Assembly (NCBI RefSeq): GCF_018271995.1
Contig: NZ_JAGUCO010000010.1
Span: 1 to 64,000, forward strand
Length of the DNA: 64,000 nt
Direction of reading: 5' to 3'
Source of the DNA: Carboxylicivirga linearis
GTDB taxonomy: Bacteria > Bacteroidota > Bacteroidia > Bacteroidales > Marinilabiliaceae
The position numbers were made by a program, and so were the translations under genes. Under the pieces are notes generated by a model, which ran no database searches, was not told where the DNA came from, and saw nothing but the letters and a program-made list of their open reading frames with translations. Positions 25,073 to 33,604 of the stretch are shown here, one piece after another. Within the stretch, counting starts at the first letter, position 1. Every line of letters begins with the position of its first letter.

Positions 25073-27805
25073 CTAAAAGGTAATGTTACCTACCAGATGC
25101 ATGTTTTTATTAAAGTTCTTTTCGGTTACATCGTAAACCAATGTCATTAAATCGGTGATACAGCCGGTCCATCCTGTTTGATGACTGGCACCTAATCCTT
25201 TTCCAGTTTCGGCATTAAAATACTCATAGAAGAGCAGGTTTTCAGCCCAGTTAGCATCGGTTCGGAATTTATCATTCCCCAGATTGTAAGGACGTTGTCC
25301 ATTTTCATCTTTAATAAATAATTTCAATACCCTTTTCGCAACAAATTGAGCAGCATGTAACAGGTGCATTTGATTGCCCGATCCGGTTGGACATTCAACC
25401 TGTAAACTGTCTCCGTAATAGGTGTAATAGGCAAGTAAGGAGTTAAGAAGAAGTATGTTAGAAGGTATCCATATTGGCCCTCTCCAGTTTGAATTTCCAC
25501 CAAACATATCGCTTTCTGATTCACCGGGAATGTATTCAACCTTGAATTCTTCGTCGCCCCATTCAAAAACATAAGGATTGGCTTCGTGGTATTTTGATAA
25601 AGAGCGAATTCCATAAGGACTTAAAAACTCCTCTTCGTCAAACATACGATTTATGATACAGGTTAATTTATGTCTGTCTAAAATAGAAACCATTATGCAG
25701 TTTTGTTCTCCTAATATTCCCGGACGATGGATATTGCGGTATATTTCAGGAAAACGATTGGCAAAGTCTTCGACGCGTTCTGTTATTTGAGGAAACTCTT
25801 CCAAAATGCTTTGAGGTAAAATACATACCGACATCAGAGGAAGCAATCCCACCAGTGATCTTGTTTTGAGTCGCATGGTTTTGCCATCAGGAAAGTGTAG
25901 CAGGTCGTAAAAGAAGTTGTCTTCTTCGTCCCACATTTGCTGACCTTCTTCGTTTTTATTATTGAGAGCACCTGCTATCCAAATCGTTTGCATAAAATAT
26001 TTAAACACAAAGCTGTTATAAATATCTTCTTCTTTAGATAACTCTATGGCCATACGAAACATCTGTAAACTGAAAAAAGCCATCCACGATGTCCCGTCGG
26101 CTTGTTCTATATGGCCTCCTGTGGGCAGGTTGTTGCTACGATCGAACACACCTATATTATCTAAACCCAAAAAGCCACCTTCAAACAGGTTATTGCCATC
26201 CGGATCTTTACGATTCAACCACCAGTTAAAATTCAGACTTAATTTTTGAAAGCAATAGGCTAACCATTTTTTATCACCTCTGCCTTTAACTCCCTCTCGT
26301 TCTCTAAGGTAGGTTTCCATCACTGCCCAGGCATGAACCGGAGGATTAACATCACTGAAGTTCCATTCATAAGCAGGTATCTGGCCATTAATCGACATAT
26401 AATCGGCACTTAGCATCTGCTTCAGCTGCATTTTTGTGAAATCAGGATCTAATTCCATAAAAGGAATCATGTGAAAAGCCAGATCCCATGCGGCAAACCA
26501 TGGATATTCCCACTTGTCGGGCATGGATAAAATGTCTTCGCATTTCAATTGAAACCACGAAGCATTTCTTCTGTTTTCGCGCGTTTCCATTTGTACCCAG
26601 GGTTTGATACCGTTAGCCGAAAGCCATTTCGATACATCAAACTCGTAATATTGTTTGGTCCAAAGCATACCACTCTTAGCCTGGCGGAAGATGTTTTGTA
26701 TGTCTTCATCATCGGTATCGGGAGCAATGCTTCGGTAAAAATCGTTGGCATCATCAAGGCAATCCTTAAAAACTTCTTGTTTGTTTTCAAACGGATTTTC
26801 ACCAGCCTTAAATTCTTTGGTTGATAATCGGAAACATAGCGATTGTTTTTCACCAGCCTCAATATCTAGTACATAATGAGCCGAAGCTTTGGTTCCAATC
26901 AAATAAGGATTGACGGCTTCAGCCTGATTATTGATGACATAGTTGTTGATGCCGTCTTTTGTGTACTCGGTGCAGTTATTACCATCAAATAGCTCTTTAT
27001 TGTTGGTGTCGTTGTTGCAAAATAACAACGATGTTTGAGTATCGAAGTACAGGTAGTAAGTTTGATCTTCTTTGGTTTTCTGCTTACTGTAATGCGCTGT
27101 TATAAATTGTTGATTACCTGAATCGGTCCCTTTTAAAGTGGGTGTTATCTGATCAGGTGTCTTTTCCCACGACCAGGTATTGCGAAACCAGAGGGTTGGT
27201 AGCAAATGAATCTGTGACATTTTAGGCCCTCGATTGATAATACTTGCGCAGATAAAAATATCATCGTGTTCCTCTTTGGCGTATTCTATGCTAATTTCAA
27301 AATATTCGTTTTGATCGAATATACCTGTGTCAATTAATTCAAATTCATCTTCTTGTCGGGTTCGTCTGGCGTTTTCTTCAATTAGGTCACTGTATGGAAA
27401 CGGATTTTGAGGGTACATGTAAATATATTTCATATAACTATGGGTAGGAGTATTATCCTTGTAGAAATAATATTCCTTCACATCCTCTCCGTGGTTACCC
27501 TGATTATTGGTGAGTCCAAACAAGCGTTCCTTTAATATCGAATCTTTACCATTCCAAAAAGCGAAGGCAAAACATAGCTGTTGTGTGTCGTCTGATATGC
27601 CGCCAATACCATCTTCACCCCATCGGTATGCTCGCATCAGGCTTTGTGCATGCGAAAAATAATTCCACGCATCTCCTCCTTCACTGTAATCTTCCCGTAC
27701 TGTCCCCCATTGGCGTTCGCTGAGGTATGGTCCCCATAAATGCCAGTTTTCAACTCCTTCTTTCGTCAGGGCAAGACGAATTCTCTCATTCAGTTGTTTT
27801 TTCAT
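25073..27805 (-). CDS. GH63-type glucosidase (MGH1-like), cytoplasmic
   Basis: 910 aa, no signal peptide. The N-terminal part (HLWGPYLSERQWGTVREDYS, YRWGEDGIGGISD, RLFGLTNNQGNHGEDVKEYY) and the (alpha/alpha)6 barrel with WDLAFHMIPFMELDP and NWRGPIWIPSNILL are typical of bacterial GH63 glucosidases related to eukaryotic processing glucosidase I. Known members act on alpha-glucosides or on mannosylglycerate or glucosylglycerate-type compounds. The ATG at 27805 is chosen because the longer frame begins with TTG at 27853. It is transcribed alone or behind the histidine phosphatase gene (about 85 nt apart), next to the starch locus but not clearly part of it. Substrate is unknown. Confidence 0.85.
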   Translation of the reverse strand: MKKQLNERIRLALTKEGVENWHLWGPYLSERQWGTVREDYSEGGDAWNYFSHAQSLMRAYRWGEDGIGGISDDTQQLCFAFAFWNGKDSILKERLFGLTNNQGNHGEDVKEYYFYKDNTPTHSYMKYIYMYPQNPFPYSDLIEENARRTRQEDEFELIDTGIFDQNEYFEISIEYAKEEHDDIFICASIINRGPKMSQIHLLPTLWFRNTWSWEKTPDQITPTLKGTDSGNQQFITAHYSKQKTKEDQTYYLYFDTQTSLLFCNNDTNNKELFDGNNCTEYTKDGINNYVINNQAEAVNPYLIGTKASAHYVLDIEAGEKQSLCFRLSTKEFKAGENPFENKQEVFKDCLDDANDFYRSIAPDTDDEDIQNIFRQAKSGMLWTKQYYEFDVSKWLSANGIKPWVQMETRENRRNASWFQLKCEDILSMPDKWEYPWFAAWDLAFHMIPFMELDPDFTKMQLKQMLSADYMSINGQIPAYEWNFSDVNPPVHAWAVMETYLREREGVKGRGDKKWLAYCFQKLSLNFNWWLNRKDPDGNNLFEGGFLGLDNIGVFDRSNNLPTGGHIEQADGTSWMAFFSLQMFRMAIELSKEEDIYNSFVFKYFMQTIWIAGALNNKNEEGQQMWDEEDNFFYDLLHFPDGKTMRLKTRSLVGLLPLMSVCILPQSILEEFPQITERVEDFANRFPEIYRNIHRPGILGEQNCIMVSILDRHKLTCIINRMFDEEEFLSPYGIRSLSKYHEANPYVFEWGDEEFKVEYIPGESESDMFGGNSNWRGPIWIPSNILLLNSLLAYYTYYGDSLQVECPTGSGNQMHLLHAAQFVAKRVLKLFIKDENGQRPYNLGNDKFRTDANWAENLLFYEYFNAETGKGLGASHQTGWTGCITDLMTLVYDVTEKNFNKNMHLVGNITF

Positions 27806-27890
27806 CGTATAATAGGCTTCCTCAAATGTATAAAAGATAGGCCTATTCTGCAATTGCTAATAACTATTGGATGATTTTATAGGGTGCCAA

Positions 27891-28508
27891 CTATAACTGC
27901 CATTGGCTATTATTTGATGAGTTGAGTTGAACAAATGAGATATGATCTGCCTGATTAATAAAAATAACTTCAACTGTTCCATCCGGCATTAGTTTAAATC
28001 TACTGATGGAGGTGTTTTTGGGCGACTCCCATTGATGGTATGTATCAACATCATAATTGTGCAAAACGGTCCAGAATGCACGGATTAATCCCCCATGACT
28101 CATGGCTGCAATTTTCTTTCCATGATGATGAGTCGTAATCAGTTTAAGAAATTCTTTTGCCCGATGGATGAGGTCTTCGGCTGTTTCGGCACCTTCAGGA
28201 AGTGTTTTCATATCCCAGTTTTTTGGAAAAGGTTGTCCCTGCCAGCCTGCAAGATAACGTTCGCGAAGTAAAGGCTCAGGAATAATTTCCTGGTTATTGT
28301 GATGACATGTAATAGCTAGCATGCTTTCCATTGTACGCTTCAGGTCGCTGGAATAAAACAAGTCGAATGTTTCATCTTTTAAAACTTCACCCACAGCCTG
28401 GGCTTGCTGTTTGCCAATAGTACTTAATGTTCCAGGTGTTTGCCCCTGGCATATACCTGCCGCATTTTCTTCAGTCTCACCATGTCGTATCAGCCAAAAA
28501 TCAATCAT
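27891..28508 (-). CDS. histidine phosphatase family protein (phosphoglycerate-mutase-like)
   Basis: 205 aa, cytoplasmic. It has the phosphohistidine motif LIRHGETEEN near the N-terminus, the supporting FYSSDLKRTMESM segment, the acid-donor region LLRERYLAGWQG and the second catalytic His in AAMSHGGLIRAF. Members of this branch dephosphorylate small sugar phosphates, alpha-ribazole phosphate or other metabolites; no cobalamin gene is nearby. It lies upstream of the GH63 gene on the same strand, so a role in sugar-phosphate turnover is possible but inferred from position only. Confidence 0.88.
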   Translation of the reverse strand: MIDFWLIRHGETEENAAGICQGQTPGTLSTIGKQQAQAVGEVLKDETFDLFYSSDLKRTMESMLAITCHHNNQEIIPEPLLRERYLAGWQGQPFPKNWDMKTLPEGAETAEDLIHRAKEFLKLITTHHHGKKIAAMSHGGLIRAFWTVLHNYDVDTYHQWESPKNTSISRFKLMPDGTVEVIFINQADHISFVQLNSSNNSQWQL

Positions 28509-28593
28509 TAAATTATATTTTGTGTTGCTCTTATCAGCAATTGTTAATAGCTATTTATAAGTTGGGAGTGAAGATAGAAAAGACTTAATGATG

Positions 28594-28639
28594 TAAAAAA
28601 TCCCGGTATCAATAAAAGTAGGAACGTGATACCGGGATT
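28594..28639 (-). terminator. intrinsic terminator of the ORP-like cluster
   Basis: AATCCCGGTATCA (28599-28611) pairs perfectly with TGATACCGGGATT (28627-28639), and on the minus strand a run of T follows. It sits 17 nt after the last gene of the redox cluster. Confidence 0.9.
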
Positions 28640-28655
28640 GTAATACTAAGCTGTA

Positions 28656-30347
28656 TTATTTCTCTTTTTCGAAAGGCCAGCCCATAATGCCTCCCTCCAT
28701 TACTTTAACATTGGTGTAACCATGAGCTTTTAATACACGTGAAGCTTCGTATCCGCGTAATGAGATTTTACAGTATGTAACAATAGGAGTAGACTTGTCA
28801 TCAGGTAATTCCTGAATGCGAGTACGTAACTGTCCTATTGGTATCAATGTCTCACCTGCACCCAAACGAGTTTGTTCATACTCATCGGGTCCGCGGGTGT
28901 CTAATAGATAAAGGCGTTCATTCTTATCTAATTTTTCTTTTACCTCCAGTGCGGATATTCCATCGAATAATCCGCGCATTTTATTTTGCATGATATGAGC
29001 TGTAGCAATGCTGTGATCGATGGCTAACGAGAATGGTGGGGCATAAGGTAAGTCGTTATTTGCCAAATCATCCACTGTAAGTTTGCCCATGATAGCGGTT
29101 GCCCAAATAGCAATTTGTTTACTTACATCACCCGGCCCAATAACCTGGGCCCCCAATATGCGACCAGTTTGCTTCTCAGCCACTAATTTGGTGATGAGTA
29201 ATTTTCCGTTCATAAAGCCTGGCTTATCCGGACTGGCGTTAACAACCTTAATGTAATCTAATCCTTCCTTTTCAGCAATTGCTTCGGATAGACCGGTAAT
29301 ACCAACGCCGTAGTCAAATATTTTACAGATACCGGTTTGAATGGTTCCCTTAAATGTTGCAACATCATTCAATATTACATTTTCGCCGGCGACACGTCCT
29401 TCAAGATTAGCAAGGTCGCCATAAGGTGCCAATACTTTTTTGCCTGTTATCTTATTGGTTACTTCAATGCAGTCGCCAACAGCATATATGTCTTTATCTG
29501 AAGTTTGCATGTAGTCGTTAACAGCTAGTCCTCCCAGTTCACCAATATCTAATCCTGCTTCGCGAGCTAGATCCACTCGAGGAGTTACACCAATTGCTAC
29601 AACAGCCAGTTCGCAAGGTATTTCAGTGCCATTGGCAAGCTTCACTGCTTTAAGTTTACCGTTTTCACCAATAAATTCGGCAACACCGTTTTTAGTAATA
29701 ACATTGGCTTTTGTTTTCAGGTAGTTCTCAACCAGCTTAGCCATCTTCCAGTCAAGGAAGGTTAATAGTTGTGGTAATAACTCAATAAGGGTGAGTTCAA
29801 TGCCAGCCAGATTTAGCGCTTCGGTTGTTTCAATACCAATTAAACCCCCACCTATAACAACTGCTTTTTTAATGCTTTTATCATCTCTGATCTTACGCAA
29901 ATAATCAGCGTTTTGCATTGATTGTAAAGGAGTGATTCCTTCCAGATCGATGCCGGGTATAGGAGGCATTTTAGGTGTTGATCCGGTGGCTATAATAAGT
30001 TTATCATAGGGTTGAATGCCTGTTTCACCAGTTGTCAGATCCTTAAATTCAACCAACATATTTTTGCGATCGATCCGCGTTACTTCTGTATTAACTTTGG
30101 CATCAATACCTTTTGCATTCAGGTAATATTTCGGATCGCGAACAACTCCGGTGGGGGTGCAGAGTAGCTTGTTTCTATCATCAAAAAAACCACCCACATA
30201 ATAAGGATAACCACATGAAGCCATTGATAAATCAGGTGCTTTCTGGAAGATAGTAATCTCAGCAGACTCATCTAATCGTCTTGCTCTGGCTGCAGCTTTT
30301 GGTCCGGCAGCAGATCCACCTATAATAACAATGCGTTTGTTTTTCAT
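28656..30347 (-). CDS. NADH-dependent persulfide/CoA-disulfide reductase fused to rhodanese
   Basis: 563 aa. Residues 1-450 are a flavoprotein disulfide reductase of the CoADR/NPSR type: FAD motif IIGGSAAGPKAAARAR, the single redox Cys45 in SMASCGYPYY, a second dinucleotide motif VVIGGGLIGIETTEAL, and the FAD-binding YAVGDCIEV. Residues about 460-563 are a rhodanese domain with Cys526 (TYCKISLRG). Characterised relatives reduce CoA persulfide, polysulfide or CoA disulfide using NADH, with rhodanese passing sulfane sulfur to the flavin site. It is the last gene of the ORP-like cluster, 26 nt after the Mrp ATPase, which suggests the cluster deals with sulfur or redox stress. Confidence 0.9.
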   Translation of the reverse strand: MKNKRIVIIGGSAAGPKAAARARRLDESAEITIFQKAPDLSMASCGYPYYVGGFFDDRNKLLCTPTGVVRDPKYYLNAKGIDAKVNTEVTRIDRKNMLVEFKDLTTGETGIQPYDKLIIATGSTPKMPPIPGIDLEGITPLQSMQNADYLRKIRDDKSIKKAVVIGGGLIGIETTEALNLAGIELTLIELLPQLLTFLDWKMAKLVENYLKTKANVITKNGVAEFIGENGKLKAVKLANGTEIPCELAVVAIGVTPRVDLAREAGLDIGELGGLAVNDYMQTSDKDIYAVGDCIEVTNKITGKKVLAPYGDLANLEGRVAGENVILNDVATFKGTIQTGICKIFDYGVGITGLSEAIAEKEGLDYIKVVNASPDKPGFMNGKLLITKLVAEKQTGRILGAQVIGPGDVSKQIAIWATAIMGKLTVDDLANNDLPYAPPFSLAIDHSIATAHIMQNKMRGLFDGISALEVKEKLDKNERLYLLDTRGPDEYEQTRLGAGETLIPIGQLRTRIQELPDDKSTPIVTYCKISLRGYEASRVLKAHGYTNVKVMEGGIMGWPFEKEK

Positions 30348-30373
30348 TTTGGACTCGGATTTTAAGTTGATAC

Positions 30374-31195
30374 TTAATTTACTTTTTTAAGTATGTTATT
30401 AGTCAGCTCCTGAAATGCTTTGTGAACAGATGGCGTGTCTGTCAGGAAAATATTTTTGCCACTGTCTGATGTTTCTTCAATCTCCATAACTAAAGGAATC
30501 TGACCTATCAATGGAGCGTTTAATTCATCAGCCAATTGCTGCCCTCCACCTTTACCAAAAATGAAATAACGTTCATCTGGATGATTAGCAGGTGTAAACC
30601 AGGCCATGTTTTCAATGATTCCCAAAACAGGTGTTTGAACGTGTGGATTTGAGAACATATATCCGGCTTTTCTGCCGTCAGCAACAGCCAGCTGTTGTGG
30701 TGTAATCACAATCAGAGCTTTTGCTTTTTTGATATCCTGAGCCATGGTGATGGCAATATCACCTGTGCCGGGAGGCATGTCAATCAATAAGAAATCCAGT
30801 TCACCCCATTTGGTGTCTTCTATAACTTGTTTTAGCGTTTTTGATGCCATGGGACCACGCCAAATCATAGCATCTTCTTCCTTGGTTAATAAACCAATCG
30901 ACATAATTTTAACCCCATATTTTTCGATGGGAATAATTCTGGCTTTCTCGTTTTCTTTTTCAGCAACGGGTCGCTGGTTTTTAATATCAAACAAAATTGG
31001 GACAGAGGGGCCGTAAACGTCGGCATCGAGCAAGCCGGTTCTATATCCTTCCCGCGCCAAACTTATAGCAAGGTTGGCTGCCATGGTTGATTTTCCTACG
31101 CCTCCTTTCCCCGAAGCCACCAAAATAACGTTCTTAACAGAACTAAGCAGTTCAGGTTGTTTTTCTAGAGGTGTTACCATTTTATAATCAGACAT
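30374..31195 (-). CDS. Mrp/NBP35-family ATPase (iron-sulfur carrier type)
   Basis: 273-aa P-loop ATPase with the deviant Walker A ASGKGGVGKSTMAANLA, switch motifs LLDADVYGPS and LIDMPPGTGD, and the Mrp segment MIWRGPMASKTLKQ. Mrp/ApbC proteins carry or transfer Fe-S clusters. The MIP18/DUF59 N-terminal domain of long Mrp proteins is absent. The Cys-x-x-Cys that bridges a cluster in a dimer, normally just after ENMxxF, is missing: here the text reads ENMAWFTPANHPDERY. I recall the same lack in other Bacteroidota Mrp proteins, so it is odd but perhaps lineage-typical. The gene begins 6 nt after the upstream MinD-type gene. Confidence 0.88.
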   Translation of the reverse strand: MSDYKMVTPLEKQPELLSSVKNVILVASGKGGVGKSTMAANLAISLAREGYRTGLLDADVYGPSVPILFDIKNQRPVAEKENEKARIIPIEKYGVKIMSIGLLTKEEDAMIWRGPMASKTLKQVIEDTKWGELDFLLIDMPPGTGDIAITMAQDIKKAKALIVITPQQLAVADGRKAGYMFSNPHVQTPVLGIIENMAWFTPANHPDERYFIFGKGGGQQLADELNAPLIGQIPLVMEIEETSDSGKNIFLTDTPSVHKAFQELTNNILKKVN

Positions 31196-31201
31196 GATTT
31201 T

Positions 31202-32113
31202 TTATTGATGAGTTATTATTTTACTTTCTGTTGTTATTTCAGGCTGGTATTGAATTAGGTTGTGCCAAATGGTTTGGATTGCCTGAGCCGGTTGTGATGA
31301 AGGTGCATATTCAAAAATGTTTTGTTGCTCTTTCATTGCTTCCCAAAATTCTTTCGCATACGGAATTTTGCCTAACAAAGGGATATTCAATTTTTTCAGG
31401 TCTGCAATAATTGTTTTTTCGACTTCTTTATTAATTCCTGATTTATTTAAAATCGCATATCCCGGAATGTTAAAACTGTTGATCAGATCAACCACACGCA
31501 AAGCATCATGATGACCCGATAAAGTAGGTTCAATCACTAAAAGAACCATGTTGGTTCCTGAAAGAGATGCTATAACAGGGCATCCAATTCCCGGAGGTCC
31601 GTCGTTAAGTATAACATTAGCTGCTTGATTGACTGCAAGATCTTTTGCTTTTTTGCGAATGAAGGTGACCAACTTACCTGAGTTTTCTTCTCCTGGTTCC
31701 ATTTGAGCATGTACAAATGATCCAAAACGTGTTGAAGATTCATACCACCTGTGTCCATCATTTTGAACGGTTGTAATGGCTTGTTGAAGGCAGGCTCTCT
31801 CGCATAATCTGCATCCTTCACAGTTAAATGGATTTACTACATATTCATCATTGTTATTTAATTCAATGGCATTAAACCTACAAAGTGACTGACATAAGCC
31901 ACAACTTGAACAGATTTCTGTTTTGATACTAGCCGTTTGTCCACTAAGGAAGCTACCTTGCTCTTTTATTACTGGGTTGAGCAATAGAAACAAATCGGCA
32001 GCATCAACATCGTTGTCACATATAACCGCAGAAGTAAACAAACTTGCTAATGCTGCTGATATAGTTGTCTTTCCAGAGCCTCCTTTACCACTTAATACTG
32101 TAATCTCAAGCAT
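31202..32113 (-). CDS. MinD/ParA-type ATPase with inserted ferredoxin domain (second copy)
   Basis: 303 aa: a deviant Walker A (LSGKGGSGKTTISAALA), an inserted two-cluster 4Fe-4S ferredoxin domain (about residues 62-115, CSSCGLCQSLC and CEGCRLCERAC, four Cys each), then the rest of the P-loop fold (LNDGPPGIGCPV, LLVIEPTLSGHHD). Such paired ATPases accompany NifX/DUF134-type proteins in many anaerobes and are the Orp3/Orp4-type proteins of Desulfovibrio. ATP-driven Fe-S handling or protein positioning are the two roles proposed for the family. It overlaps the preceding paralogue by 8 nt, a sign of translational coupling and probable heterodimer formation. Confidence 0.9.
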   Translation of the reverse strand: MLEITVLSGKGGSGKTTISAALASLFTSAVICDNDVDAADLFLLLNPVIKEQGSFLSGQTASIKTEICSSCGLCQSLCRFNAIELNNNDEYVVNPFNCEGCRLCERACLQQAITTVQNDGHRWYESSTRFGSFVHAQMEPGEENSGKLVTFIRKKAKDLAVNQAANVILNDGPPGIGCPVIASLSGTNMVLLVIEPTLSGHHDALRVVDLINSFNIPGYAILNKSGINKEVEKTIIADLKKLNIPLLGKIPYAKEFWEAMKEQQNIFEYAPSSQPAQAIQTIWHNLIQYQPEITTESKIITHQ

Positions 32114-32984
32114 AGTGAACCCATTTATTTTTAAGATTAGAAATCAGTTTGGAATAAGCTGCATTAATATCGCCAGGTATATTTTTTAAAATGCTTCCCT
32201 GTGCATAGGAACTGGCATAATCAACCCTAAATGGTATTTCGGCTAATATTTCTATTCCTTCGCTCATCAGATAAGTATTTGTTTCTTCAAAGCCTTTGTC
32301 AGCCTTATTAATAATTACTCCAAACGGTTTATTTAGCTTTCTAACTAATTCAATCATTAATTTCAGATCGTGCAGACCAAAAGGAGTGGGTTCAGTAACT
32401 AAAATAATGTAATTGGCCTGACTGACAGTTGATACCACTGAGCAGCTGGTTCCGGGAGGCGCATCGTAAAGTATGATATCTCCGTTAAGCCAATCATCAT
32501 TCACTAAATGGTTGATGACCATGGTTTGCATAGCTGAACCAACTTTTAGTTTTCCCTCAATTAAAGGAGTCTCCTGATTGTTTCCGAACTTTATCAATTG
32601 ACCAATTGCATGGCTTTTTTCCGTTAGTGCATCTTCAGGACATGCATAAAGGCAGGCTCCACAAGAATGGCACAGAGCTGAGTTGACTTCGGCAAAACCA
32701 ACCCCTGGAATAACAACAGTCGCATTGAATTCGCAATAGTCAACGCATTTTTTGCAAAACGAACATCTATCTGTATTAATAGAAGGAATCATCTGCAATA
32801 CCTCTTTGGATTCAATTGGTTTCAGATCATCAAAAAATATAGATGAATTAGGTTCCTCTACATCACAATCGGCAATTTGAACTTTGCTTGTGATGTTTTC
32901 TTTTATATAATGAAATAGGGTTACTGTTACAGTTGTTTTTCCCGTACCTCCTTTGCCGCTAGCTACAGCTATTTTAATTGGCAT
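32106..32984 (-). CDS. MinD/ParA-type ATPase with inserted ferredoxin domain (first copy)
   Basis: 292 aa, paralogous to the next gene: Walker A ASGKGGTGKTTVTVTLF, ferredoxin insert (about 65-115) with CSFCKKCVDYC and CHSCGACLYACP, switch II LYDAPPGTSCSV and the FGLHDLKLMIELV helix. All eight cluster Cys are present, so two 4Fe-4S clusters are expected. Its end overlaps the start of the second copy by 8 nt. It begins after a 103-nt gap that holds a stable hairpin, so its level may be set separately from the three small upstream genes. Confidence 0.9.
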   Translation of the reverse strand: MPIKIAVASGKGGTGKTTVTVTLFHYIKENITSKVQIADCDVEEPNSSIFFDDLKPIESKEVLQMIPSINTDRCSFCKKCVDYCEFNATVVIPGVGFAEVNSALCHSCGACLYACPEDALTEKSHAIGQLIKFGNNQETPLIEGKLKVGSAMQTMVINHLVNDDWLNGDIILYDAPPGTSCSVVSTVSQANYIILVTEPTPFGLHDLKLMIELVRKLNKPFGVIINKADKGFEETNTYLMSEGIEILAEIPFRVDYASSYAQGSILKNIPGDINAAYSKLISNLKNKWVHYA

Positions 32985-33009
32985 TTGTATGAAATTAAAT
33001 CAGGTTAAA

Positions 33010-33047
33010 ATAGCGGAGAGTCTGCCCCTAACAAACTACTCCGCTAT
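33010..33047 (-). other. intra-operon hairpin before the MinD-type pair
   Basis: ATAGCGGAG (33010-33018) pairs perfectly with CTCCGCTAT (33039-33047). On the minus strand it is followed by TTTTAA, so it could be a partial terminator, or a processing stem protecting the upstream small-gene part of the transcript. It is the only sizeable gap in the cluster. Confidence 0.5.
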
Positions 33048-33087
33048 CGTACTCAGACAAAGTAAAAGTCAGACAAGAAATAGAGTG

Positions 33088-33276
33088 CTAACTCTTATCT
33101 GAATTAAACCACCTTAATCCGCGTCCCCTACCGCGACCCGAATTACGTCCCATTCCACTACCCTTTGGAGTGTTTGAACGATTTTTTCCATTATTGTTTG
33201 AAGATTGACATCTTCCTTGTCCTCTGCCGGTTCCAGAACCTTGTCCTGAAGGACCGGTACCATCCATTCTAGGCAT
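33088..33276 (-). CDS. DUF5320-type Gly/Arg-rich small protein (62 aa)
   Basis: Begins MPRMDGTGPSGQGSGTGRGQ, the signature of the DUF5320 family (MPxxDGTGPxGxGxxTGRG), and continues with Gly, Ser, Asn and Arg repeats (GRGRGRGLRW) instead of a coiled coil. It is basic and likely disordered. Family members sit beside NifX-like and MinD-like genes in anaerobes and have no known activity. Its start overlaps the end of the NifX-type gene by 8 nt, so the two are translationally coupled. Confidence 0.85.
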   Translation of the reverse strand: MPRMDGTGPSGQGSGTGRGQGRCQSSNNNGKNRSNTPKGSGMGRNSGRGRGRGLRWFNSDKS

Positions 33277-33601
33277 AATTATTATTTGATTTTAACTGTT
33301 CTATGATGGATGAAATGGTTTTACTATCATCATCCAACATTACCATTTGAATTTTAAACTTGTTCAGCATGTCTTTTGCTTTGGGACCAAAATCGCCCGA
33401 GATAACTCTTGAAACTCCTGATTCTATTATTGTTTGTGCAGCTTTGTTTCCTGCACCACTTTTGGTATTGACGTTTTTATTCTCAATAAATTCAGTGGAG
33501 AGGTCTTCTGTGTTGAAAATGCAGAAGTAGGCTGCTCTGCCAAATCTTAAATCAAAGGTTGAATCGAGTGAATTATTAGTTGATGTAATGGCTATTTTCA
33601 T
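33269..33601 (-). CDS. NifX/NifB-type dinitrogenase iron-molybdenum cofactor domain protein
   Basis: 110 aa, a single NifX-like domain: MKIAITSTNNSLDSTFDLRF followed by GRAAYFCIFN, then AAQTIIESGVSRVISGDFGPKA and a final alpha/beta unit. This family includes the orange protein (ORP) of Desulfovibrio, which holds a mixed Mo-Cu sulfide cluster, and small cluster chaperones. No nif genes are in view, so a nitrogenase role is unlikely. The conserved RFGRA loop near the N-terminus is kept. It lies 3 nt after the DUF134 regulator and overlaps the DUF5320 gene. Confidence 0.88.
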   Translation of the reverse strand: MKIAITSTNNSLDSTFDLRFGRAAYFCIFNTEDLSTEFIENKNVNTKSGAGNKAAQTIIESGVSRVISGDFGPKAKDMLNKFKIQMVMLDDDSKTISSIIEQLKSNNNYA

Positions 33602-33604
33602 AAC

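Noticed and set aside
24888-25076. 62-codon plus-strand frame
   Set aside because: It is the translation of intergenic element copy C, including its small hairpin, and ends at the neighbouring gene's stop region.
33269-33601. Nitrogenase cofactor assembly role for the NifX-like gene
   Set aside because: No nif structural or cofactor genes are present, and the neighbours (DUF134, DUF5320, paired MinD, Mrp) point to the ORP-type context instead.
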